Shown here: one piece after another, positions 6,746-11,541 of the stretch
How the letters are laid out: each line of letters begins with the position of its first letter
How positions within the stretch are numbered: the stretch's first letter is position 1
NCBI GenBank assembly: GCA_022710085.1
Contig: JAKLHP010000014.1
Location: forward strand, 1-14,148
DNA from: Patescibacteria group bacterium
GTDB lineage: Bacteria; Patescibacteriota; Minisyncoccia; Moranbacterales; JAKLHP01
Length of the DNA: 14,148 nt
Reading direction: 5' to 3'
Translations under genes and position numbers: made by a program
The notes under the pieces: model-generated
What the model was told of the DNA's origin: nothing
Database searches by the model: none
What the model saw: only the letters and a program-made list of their open reading frames with translations

Positions 6746-8896
6746 ATGGTCGTACTTCCTTTTAAGAAGAAAAGCAAACTTAAACCGTGGATTCAGGGAA
6801 CAGTCTGGATTATTTTTTGTTTTCTTCTTCTCATATTATGTGTAGGAGCGAGTTTTGTCGTTTATTTTTTCTTCGATACTCCTAGGGCGGAACTGACGCA
6901 TCGGAAGGTTGCTCAAACCAGCATAATCTACGACAGGACGGGGGAACACATGCTTTATGAAATGCATGGGGAAGAGAACAGGAAAGTCCTTTCTCATAAT
7001 GAAATTCCGGATGTGATAAGACTGGCTACGGTTATCGTTGAAGATGACAATTTTTATTCCCACCACGGGATAGATTTTATTTCCATCCTTCGTGCCATCA
7101 AGGCGAACTTGCAGGAAAGCGATTTATCACAAGGCGCATCTACTATTACCCAGCAATTGGCCAGGAATGCCTTTCTTACCAGAGAGAAAAGCTGGGAGAG
7201 AAAGATGAAGGAGATCGCTTTAGCTTTCAAGATTGAAATGAAATATTCCAAAGATGAAATCCTTGATTTCTATCTTAATGAAATTCCCTATGGGTCCAAT
7301 GCTTACGGAATTGAATCAGCATCTCAGATCTTCTTCGGAAAGTCTGCCAAAGATCTCACGATTGACGAAGCGGCAATGCTGGCTGCTCTTCCTAAGGCAA
7401 CAACCACATATTCTCCTTACGGAAACAAAACAAATCTTTTGGTTGCCAGACAGAAATTTATCCTTGAAAAGCTAAAAGAACAGGCTGACGCGGAAGGGAA
7501 GAAATCAGTAGAAGAAGCAATTGAAATCGATACTTTAGCTAAGGTAACTCCGCTCAGGGAAGAAATCGAAGCTCCTCATTTTGTTTTTTACGTCAAAGAA
7601 CAATTGGAAAAAAATTATGACAAAGAAGCGATAGAAGAAGGAGGGCTTAAAATATATACAACCTTGGATTATGATTTGCAAAAAACTGGAGAGTCAATCG
7701 TCAAAAATTATGTTTCGGAGAATGGAAATAAATATGGCTTTTCCAACGGAGCTCTAGTTGCGATTGACCCGAAAACCGGAGATATTTTGACCATGGTAGG
7801 AAGTCGGGATTATTATGATACAGCAATTGACGGAAAGGTAAATGTTGCCGTGGAAACAAGACAGCCAGGATCCTCTTTCAAGCCGATCGTTTATGCCAAG
7901 GCTTTTGAAAAAGGATTCCAGCCCGAAACGATGCTTTTTGATGCTCCGACCAGTTTTGGTCCGGATGGTACCGGAAAAGAATACACTCCTCAAAATTACA
8001 GCGGAAATTTCAACGGGCTTGTTTCAATGCGGCAAGCTTTAGCGGGATCGCTTAATATCCCGGCGGTTAAAACTCTTTATCTCGGAGGGGTAAGTGAAAC
8101 GATTGAACTGGCGCAAAGGCTTGGCATAAACTCTCTTGTCAGAAAGAGCGATTACGGACTATCTTTGGCGTTGGGAGGAGGGGAAGTAGCCCTCGTTGAA
8201 GAAACTGGAGCTTTTTCGGTTTTTGCCAATGATGGCAAAAAAAATCCGATAAGGTCGATCACTAAGATTATTATGAATGATGGAGAAGAAAAAATAACCG
8301 AACTTCAAGAAAAATTAGTCATAGATCCGCAAGTATCCAGAAAGGTTGCTTCCATTATGTCTGACAATAAGGCTCGTTCTTACGTCTTTGGTTCCAATAA
8401 TCCTCTGAATATTCCGGGAAAAACCGTAGCGGCTAAGACTGGAACCCACCAGGATTTCCGCGATGCCTGGACGGTGGGTTACACTCCTTCTGTTGCTGTC
8501 GGAGTCTGGGTGGGAAACAATGATTATAGCCCGATGAAAGGAGGATCAGATGGTATTTATGTGGCGGCTCCAATGTGGAGGAAATTTATGGATCATGTCT
8601 TGGCTAATCGTCAGGATGAAAAATTCCTTGATTACATCAAGGTAACTTCAAATAAGATGCTGGTTACGGGAAATGTAAAAGGCGACTGCAGTAATTCTGG
8701 AGATGAAAAAGAAAGCAAGAAGAAAAAGAAGAAGAAAGACAAGGATAAATGTGAAATAGATCATGATATCCTCTATTATATAAACAAAGATGATCCTCTC
8801 GGACCAACCGATCCTAATTACAAAGACCCAATGTTTGCCCGTTGGGAAGCAGGACTGGAAAAGAAAGATGAGGATGACGAAGATAAAAAAGATTAA
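6746..8896 (+). CDS. Class A penicillin-binding protein (GT51 transglycosylase plus transpeptidase)
   Basis: 716 residues. The enzyme polymerises lipid II into glycan strands and crosslinks the peptides outside the membrane. One N-terminal membrane anchor (about 18-43) follows a basic cytoplasmic tail. GT51 motifs are VEDDNFYSHHGID (98-110, catalytic Glu99), GASTITQQLARN (130-141), RKMKEIALAFKIE (152-164) and EILDFYLNEIPYG (171-183). The transpeptidase has SSFK (376-379, nucleophile Ser376), SLN (435-437) and KTGT (564-567). The C-terminus is unusual: a very lysine-rich stretch (657-668) flanked by Cys648 and Cys669, then an acidic tail, probably disordered outside the cell. Both enzymatic modules look complete, so the cell likely makes its own peptidoglycan. 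No Shine-Dalgarno. The next gene overlaps its 3' end. Confidence 0.95.
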   Translation: MVVLPFKKKSKLKPWIQGTVWIIFCFLLLILCVGASFVVYFFFDTPRAELTHRKVAQTSIIYDRTGEHMLYEMHGEENRKVLSHNEIPDVIRLATVIVEDDNFYSHHGIDFISILRAIKANLQESDLSQGASTITQQLARNAFLTREKSWERKMKEIALAFKIEMKYSKDEILDFYLNEIPYGSNAYGIESASQIFFGKSAKDLTIDEAAMLAALPKATTTYSPYGNKTNLLVARQKFILEKLKEQADAEGKKSVEEAIEIDTLAKVTPLREEIEAPHFVFYVKEQLEKNYDKEAIEEGGLKIYTTLDYDLQKTGESIVKNYVSENGNKYGFSNGALVAIDPKTGDILTMVGSRDYYDTAIDGKVNVAVETRQPGSSFKPIVYAKAFEKGFQPETMLFDAPTSFGPDGTGKEYTPQNYSGNFNGLVSMRQALAGSLNIPAVKTLYLGGVSETIELAQRLGINSLVRKSDYGLSLALGGGEVALVEETGAFSVFANDGKKNPIRSITKIIMNDGEEKITELQEKLVIDPQVSRKVASIMSDNKARSYVFGSNNPLNIPGKTVAAKTGTHQDFRDAWTVGYTPSVAVGVWVGNNDYSPMKGGSDGIYVAAPMWRKFMDHVLANRQDEKFLDYIKVTSNKMLVTGNVKGDCSNSGDEKESKKKKKKKDKDKCEIDHDILYYINKDDPLGPTDPNYKDPMFARWEAGLEKKDEDDEDKKD

Positions 8897-9464
8897 TATT
8901 TTGGAAAAGGAAATTCTAATTGAAAATAAAAAATTAAGCTACGAAATAAAAAAAAGCCGAAAAGCGAGGAATTTGAGGCTGACAATTTATCCAGATGGCA
9001 AAGTTATTGCCACTCTTCCTTGCGGTATAAATGAATCCCTGATTGATAAATTTATCTTGGAAAAATCAAAGTGGATTTTCGGGAAACTGGAAAAGATGAG
9101 ATTCTCGAAGAATCCGAACGGCAGGCTGCTGGCCAAATTTGGAAAAAGGGAATACAATCGCTACAAGAAACAGTCCTTCTTTTTCATTAAGAATAGGCTG
9201 GAAGAGCTCAATAAATTTTATAATTTCAATTTTAAAAGAATAAGCATCCGCAATCAGCGGACGCGTTGGGGGAGCTGTTCCAGAAGGGGAAATCTCAATT
9301 TCAATTACAAGCTTATTTTTCTTCCAGAAAGACTTGCTGATTATGTAATTATCCATGAGCTTTGCCATATTAAAGAATTCAATCACTCTGCAAGTTTTTG
9401 GAATTTGGTTGCAGAAACAGTTCCAGATTATAAGGATGTTGTCAAAAAACTTAGAAAATTTTGA
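8868..9464 (+). CDS. YgjP-like zinc metalloprotease (DUF45/M48-related)
   Basis: About 198 residues. The zinc site is HELCHIKEFNH (HExxH plus third His), followed by SASFW as in YgjP proteins. The upstream RISIRNQRTRWGSCSRRGNLNFN segment (in pieces: IRNQRTRWGSCS, then GNLNFNYKL) is the family's diagnostic core. The N-terminal part (YEIKKSRKARNLRLTIYPDG) is the usual beta-rich domain with RxxR-like basic residues. Cytosolic; physiological substrate unknown. The frame is open further upstream to an ATG at 8790, but that would overlap the penicillin-binding protein gene by 107 bases, and those residues look like the other frame. ATG at 8868 or 8874 gives the usual family start. With 8868 the overlap is 29 bases, pointing to translational coupling. 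Confidence 0.85.
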   Translation: MRMTKIKKINILEKEILIENKKLSYEIKKSRKARNLRLTIYPDGKVIATLPCGINESLIDKFILEKSKWIFGKLEKMRFSKNPNGRLLAKFGKREYNRYKKQSFFFIKNRLEELNKFYNFNFKRISIRNQRTRWGSCSRRGNLNFNYKLIFLPERLADYVIIHELCHIKEFNHSASFWNLVAETVPDYKDVVKKLRKF

Positions 9465-9519
9465 AGCAATATCAAATGCAAATTAAAAAATAAGGAAATA
9501 AAAAAATAAGGAGGAAGAT

Positions 9520-9795
9520 ATGGAGGAAAAAGGGAAAAAGATGACAGTCAGAGATCTGCTCAGGGAAAAAGGAATAACGTCCGAGGAAGCAGAGAGGCTT
9601 GGCCTCACGGAACTCATCAAGGAATGCGAAGAAAGGGAAAAAGTTATCGGTGAGATATCTGAAAAAACGAAGGAGGATATTGCAGTGTTATCTGGTCATC
9701 TCGAGGTCATTGGAAAGAAAATGCAGGAGGCTGTTGAAGCTATGGAGAGCATTGCCTTGGTTTCAATGCCGGAAAGCGAGTTTCATCGTGAATAG
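9520..9795 (+). CDS. Small helical protein of unknown function
   Basis: 91 residues, strongly charged and predicted mostly helical, with no membrane segment. The N-terminal MTVRDLLREKGITSEEAERLGL (in two parts: residues 8-18 and 19-29) resembles a short helix-turn-helix-like or 'degron-like' segment but matches no family I recognise. The middle (34-75) looks like an amphipathic, possibly coiled helix. The start is well supported: AAGGAGG (9508-9514) with a 5-base spacer before the ATG. A second copy of the surrounding 12 bases (AAAAAATAAGGA, 9485-9496 and 9501-9512) lies just upstream. It is followed by its own terminator, and no promoter is obvious, so it may be read from the penicillin-binding protein unit. 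Confidence 0.75.
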   Translation: MEEKGKKMTVRDLLREKGITSEEAERLGLTELIKECEEREKVIGEISEKTKEDIAVLSGHLEVIGKKMQEAVEAMESIALVSMPESEFHRE

Positions 9796-9808
9796 AAATT
9801 TGTTTTTA

Positions 9809-9846
9809 AAAATCCAGGATCGGAATCTCGATACTGGATTTTATCG
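9809..9846 (+). terminator. Intrinsic terminator after the 91-residue protein gene
   Basis: AAAATCCAG (9809-9817) and CTGGATTTT (9834-9842) form a perfect 9-bp stem. An inner ATCG/CGAT stem (9819-9822 and 9829-9832) caps it with a GAATCT loop after a single G-A mismatch. The run of T's after the stem is short (TTTT then ATCG), but T's precede the hairpin in mirror position, so it may act in both directions. Confidence 0.6.
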
Positions 9847-9849
9847 TTG

Positions 9850-9878
9850 TTGACTGTTTTTTGGACAAAGTATAAAAT
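9850..9878 (+). promoter_or_regulatory. Promoter of the aromatic leader-peptide unit
   Basis: TTGACT (9850-9855) and TAAAAT (9873-9878) each match the sigma70 consensus at 5 of 6 positions with the optimal 17-bp spacer. TATAAA (9871-9876) is an alternative -10 with a 15-bp spacer. Initiation near 9885 would be only about 6 nt before the leader-peptide ATG. Confidence 0.6.
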
Positions 9879-9890
9879 ATAAACAGACAT

Positions 9891-9983
9891 ATGGAAAATG
9901 TTTCAAATAAAAATCACTGTTTGATTACAAGAAGTTATTATTATTCTTGGTATTTTACCGATCTCAGAGGCCGGGTTTTTTAG
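9891..9983 (+). CDS. Candidate 30-residue aromatic leader peptide of an attenuator
   Basis: ATG to TAG, 30 residues. Codons 16-22 read TAT TAT TAT TCT TGG TAT TTT, giving YYYSWYF: four Tyr, one Trp and two Phe in seven codons. The next codons (ACC GAT CTC AGA GGC CGG) overlap the first two complementary segments of a four-segment attenuator, and the stop codon lies 9 bases past segment 2, as in trp- and phe-type leaders. No Shine-Dalgarno is present. With transcription starting near 9885 the peptide would be translated almost leaderless, as predicted also for the NuoF-like gene in this window. The peptide itself is probably not functional; its translation would sense charged aromatic tRNAs. 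It could be chance, since it is short. Confidence 0.5.
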   Translation: MENVSNKNHCLITRSYYYSWYFTDLRGRVF

Positions 9984-10046
9984 GTACTTTTTTCCACACT
10001 AAGTTTTACCAGACCGGTCTCAAAAGAGGTCGGTTTTTAATTTTTT
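9957..10046 (+). promoter_or_regulatory. Candidate trp-type ribosome-mediated attenuator (segments 1-4)
   Basis: Four segments are mutually complementary. Segment 1 is ACCGATCTC (9957-9965), segment 2 GAGGCCGG (9967-9974), segment 3 ACCGGTCTC (10013-10021) and segment 4 GAGGTCGGT (10026-10034). Segment 2:3 forms 8 bp (seven Watson-Crick, one G-T). Segment 3:4 forms a 9-bp terminator stem with two wobbles. Segment 1:2 pairs weakly because only one base separates them; 1:4 would give 8 Watson-Crick pairs plus one wobble. If a ribosome stalls on the aromatic codons (9936-9956) it covers segment 1, freeing 2 to pair with 3 (antitermination). If it reaches the stop at 9983 it covers 2, and 3:4 terminates. 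Six T's after segment 2 may add a pause. Confidence 0.5.
10011..10046 (+). terminator. Intrinsic terminator (segments 3:4) upstream of the zinc-protein gene
   Basis: AGACCGGTCTC (10011-10021) and GAGGTCGGTTT (10026-10036) form an 11-bp stem with three wobbles and an AAAA loop. TTTTT (10034-10038), AA and TTTTTT (10041-10046) follow. It stands between the promoter at 9850 and the 55-residue gene, with a start codon only 27 bases downstream, so it must be conditional or leaky if that promoter is to express the gene. Confidence 0.72.
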
Positions 10047-10072
10047 GAAAAAATATCGGAAAGGGAGGATTT

Positions 10073-10240
10073 ATGAGCTTGAAATTGGTTTGCAGTTGTG
10101 GAAAGAGAATTGTGAATCCGCTTAAAGAAAAAAGAGTAAAGACGCTCCGGAAAGATGAAAAAGTTCTTTTGAAATGTCCCAACGGACATGATAATTATGT
10201 GACAAAAAATGGTAACGGGAAGTTGAAGATAGTTAACTGA
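10073..10240 (+). CDS. 55-residue protein with C-x-C ... C-x3-H zinc-binding pattern
   Basis: A short gene with a good ribosome binding site (AAGGGAGGA, GGAGG at 10064-10068, 4-base spacer). The protein has CSCGK (7-11) and KCPNGH (34-39), giving ligands Cys7, Cys9, Cys35 and His39, as in small zinc ribbons. Between them lies a basic stretch (residues 11-34 with ten Lys/Arg), suggesting nucleic acid contact. No membrane segment or signal peptide. It is the only gene between the attenuator and the terminator at 10260-10288, so it appears to be the regulated product. By analogy, Bacillus anti-TRAP is a 53-residue zinc protein whose synthesis responds to tRNA-Trp charging. There is no clear sequence similarity, so only the regulatory logic is compared. 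Function unknown. Confidence 0.78.
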   Translation: MSLKLVCSCGKRIVNPLKEKRVKTLRKDEKVLLKCPNGHDNYVTKNGNGKLKIVN

Positions 10241-10259
10241 AAACCGATGTAATAATTCC

Positions 10260-10288
10260 AAGGGGAGGACAATGTTCCTCCTCTTTTT
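10260..10288 (+). terminator. Strong intrinsic terminator after the zinc-protein gene
   Basis: AAGGGGAGGA (10260-10269) pairs with TCCTCCTCTT (10276-10285), 10 bp with one wobble and a CAATGT loop. The T-run is 10284-10288. It closes the attenuator-zinc protein unit only 5 bases before the next promoter. Confidence 0.82.
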
Positions 10289-10292
10289 CATC

Positions 10293-10321
10293 TTGACATT
10301 TTTTTGATTTAGGTGTATAAT
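10293..10321 (+). promoter_or_regulatory. Perfect-consensus sigma70 promoter
   Basis: TTGACA (10293-10298), 17-bp spacer and TATAAT (10316-10321) match the consensus at all 12 positions, the best promoter in the window. Initiation is expected near 10328. No gene starts until 10522, and a hairpin with seven T's lies about 55-85 nt downstream, so a short RNA or a leader is the likely immediate product. Confidence 0.8.
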
Positions 10322-10327
10322 TAAAAA

Positions 10328-10413
10328 TCGTATCTAATGAATTTTACGTGAAATAAAGCTTTAAATAAGAAGAAAATAATATCTCCGATTGCCTCAGACT
10401 TTCGGATTTTTTT
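10328..10413 (+). ncRNA. Candidate short RNA or 5' leader of about 85-90 nt
   Basis: The stretch between the perfect promoter (start near 10328) and the T7 run at 10407-10413 has no gene except a trivial 4-codon ATG frame (10336). It is A/T-rich, with a GC-containing 3' hairpin. It could be a constitutive small RNA or a prematurely terminated leader of the genes from 10522. No known RNA family was recognised. Confidence 0.4.
10384..10413 (+). terminator. Hairpin with seven T's ending the short RNA
   Basis: TCCGA (10384-10388) pairs with TCGGA (10402-10406), followed by TTTTTTT (10407-10413). The stem is only 5 bp with a 13-base loop, so efficiency is uncertain, but the long T-run is typical. 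Confidence 0.5.
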
Positions 10414-10421
10414 ATTTTAGA

Positions 10422-10451
10422 TTGACTTTATTTTTCAATCAGGGCTATCAT
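10422..10451 (+). promoter_or_regulatory. Second promoter with overlapping inverted repeats, before the glycosylase operon
   Basis: TTGACT (10422-10427) and TATCAT (10446-10451) each match 5 of 6 positions, spacer 18 bp. GATTGA/TCAATC (10420-10425 and 10435-10440) straddles the -35, and GGCTA/TAGCC (10443-10447 and 10459-10463) spans the -10 and the start region. Such paired dyads would fit operator sites for a repressor. Start near 10458, about 64 nt before the ATG at 10522. Confidence 0.42.
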
Positions 10452-10521
10452 ATACTACTAGCCAAGCAGCTGGAGCTTGAGGTTCTTTGAAAATATTATT
10501 CCCAAAAGAGAGGTGAGTTAT

Positions 10522-10955
10522 ATGTTCACTGGTCGCTATACAGATATTGATAAGATGAGAGAAAAAGTAGAGGGAGACGTGAAACTTGTAAGTGAACGGG
10601 CCAGAGTCGTGTTTTACATTGACGATGAAGGAAATGTTATCAACCTTCATAAAAATGAAAACTGGTCAATCAATGTAATCGCAATAATAGGACCAGGAGA
10701 AGACAATCGCGGAAATTTATTTGAAAAAACGATTCTCTTCGAACTGGGAATCGGTCCTACTCGACCTTACCACGATACGAGGATCAGCGGGGAGTGGCTA
10801 CACAAAAGAAGAAAATGGTTTTTTTTATCCAAAAGACAGTATCTTGCCATCAGGCTTTTGATTTTGTCCTTGATGAAAGAGATTTCCATGGAGAAACTGA
10901 CGAAGCGGAAGAATCTGACCTGGACTATAAGAAATCAGACCATATTCATGAGTAG
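10522..10955 (+). CDS. First gene of the operon, read with a -1 frame change at 10821-10827 (function unknown)
   Basis: The product would be about 144 residues. The first 99 (MFTGRYTDIDKMREKVEGD ... up to Trp at 10816-10818) are read from the ATG at 10522. After the T-run (10819-10826) the -1 frame continues IQKTVSCHQAFDFVLDERDF and an acidic tail ending in DYKKSDHIHE before the TAG at 10953-10955. Read from the ATG, the T-run is TTT TTT TTA, so it contains the canonical -1 slippery heptamer T TTT TTA (10821-10827). Two bases later CAAAAG (10830-10835) can pair with CTTTTG (10855-10860), a weak stem. The stop overlaps the next start as ATGAGTAG, as in translationally coupled genes. The change could be programmed, a real mutation, or a missing T in the assembly. 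No domain was recognised. Confidence 0.5.
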
Positions 10956-11541
10956 GAGCAGAAAAAGATCTTCCATAAGAAATGGAAAAAACGATTCCCT
11001 GACCGGTGTCAGGTTCTCTGTTTCCAAGGAAGATGATTATTTTCTGAGTGAGATATATAATCTCGAGCTTCTTCATAATCCTGTGATTTCTAGCAAGCTG
11101 GATGGCATGGCAAGGTTTGTTGATTTGTCTCTTCAAGGAAGAAAAAATGGAAAATACTCCGCATGGAATTACTCTCCGAAGGAAATGGAAAAAATGGCTA
11201 AGTCAGAAAGCAGCGGAGTGAAAGCGGTAGCTGATTCAATCAAGATAAACAATTTACTCGCGCATCACTACTGGCATATTATTTCCCTGAATAAGATCAA
11301 GAAAGAGGAATTGTTTCTCCAGATAGTCGGTTATGTTTTGGATATTGGTAATAAAGAATTGAAGAGCAAAATAAACTTGGCTGGAAAAACCTTGAGACTT
11401 CTTTTGACGGAAAATAACTTCGGTCTCATGGTAAGGACGATTCCTGAAAGAAAGAAGAAAAGAGATGTTGTCGTTTTTGAAGTAGCCATTCCGGAACTCG
11501 TGGAAGAAAGGAGGAGAAATGGACAAGGAAATTGTATTTAG
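10522..11541 (+). CDS. Continuous 339-codon frame that appears to join two genes
   Basis: This is the conventional reading: one uninterrupted frame from the ATG at 10522, supported by AGAGGTGAG (10509-10517) just upstream. I doubt it is one protein. Between about 10828 and 10947 this frame loses the coding signature of the genome (3 of 40 codons start with G, 17 of 40 end with G), and the amino acids become K/R-rich and irregular. The -1 frame over the same stretch has 18 of 42 codons starting with G. My preferred reading is given in the entries 10522-10955 and 10948-11541. No domain was recognised in the continuous product. A TTG start at 10477 would be in frame but has no ribosome binding site. 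Confidence 0.4.
   Translation: MFTGRYTDIDKMREKVEGDVKLVSERARVVFYIDDEGNVINLHKNENWSINVIAIIGPGEDNRGNLFEKTILFELGIGPTRPYHDTRISGEWLHKRRKWFFLSKRQYLAIRLLILSLMKEISMEKLTKRKNLTWTIRNQTIFMSRSRKRSSIRNGKNDSLTGVRFSVSKEDDYFLSEIYNLELLHNPVISSKLDGMARFVDLSLQGRKNGKYSAWNYSPKEMEKMAKSESSGVKAVADSIKINNLLAHHYWHIISLNKIKKEELFLQIVGYVLDIGNKELKSKINLAGKTLRLLLTENNFGLMVRTIPERKKKRDVVVFEVAIPELVEERRRNGQGNCI
10821..10827 (+). other. Slippery heptamer T TTT TTA (candidate -1 frameshift site)
   Basis: In the frame of the ATG at 10522 the bases are T TTT TTA, the X XXY YYZ type also used by HIV-1 gag-pol. A run of eight T's is also a common site of polymerase slippage and of indel errors. Shifting by -1 gives TTT TTT ATC and enters the frame with the better coding statistics. 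Confidence 0.45.
10948..11541 (+). CDS. Second gene of the operon, about 197 residues (function unknown)
   Basis: ATG 10948-10950 lies in ATGAGTAG, overlapping the stop of the preceding frame by 8 bases. There is no Shine-Dalgarno sequence, so reinitiation after the upstream stop would be the expected mode. The product starts with a basic tail (MSRSRKRSSIRNGKN), then a mixed helical domain with VSKEDDYFLSEIYNLELLHN and a His-rich LLAHHYWHI segment near the middle. No known domain, membrane segment or signal peptide was seen. The end overlaps the following glycosylase gene by 23 bases, so the two products are probably made in fixed ratio and may act together. If the continuous frame from 10522 is correct instead, this is its C-terminal half. 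Confidence 0.5.
   Translation: MSRSRKRSSIRNGKNDSLTGVRFSVSKEDDYFLSEIYNLELLHNPVISSKLDGMARFVDLSLQGRKNGKYSAWNYSPKEMEKMAKSESSGVKAVADSIKINNLLAHHYWHIISLNKIKKEELFLQIVGYVLDIGNKELKSKINLAGKTLRLLLTENNFGLMVRTIPERKKKRDVVVFEVAIPELVEERRRNGQGNCI

Noticed and set aside
8790..8867. Upstream start for the YgjP-like protease
   Set aside because: It would overlap the penicillin-binding protein gene by 107 bases, and the extra residues do not resemble the family N-terminus.
9485..9512. Tandem 12-base repeat AAAAAATAAGGA as a CRISPR or mobile-element sign
   Set aside because: Only two short A-rich copies; it most likely reflects a duplicated ribosome-site neighbourhood.
9957..9981. Independent intrinsic terminator at segment 1:2 followed by six T's
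   Set aside because: Only one base separates the arms, so the inner pairs cannot form. The remaining stem has a bulge and a mismatch, so I treat it as a possible pause structure only.
9879..10046. T-box riboswitch
   Set aside because: The conserved T-box bulge sequence and specifier-loop architecture are not visible. The aromatic open frame and segment pairing fit ribosome-mediated attenuation better.
10477..10521. TTG start 45 bases upstream of the 10522 ATG
   Set aside because: No ribosome binding site, while AGAGGTGAG is well placed for the ATG at 10522.
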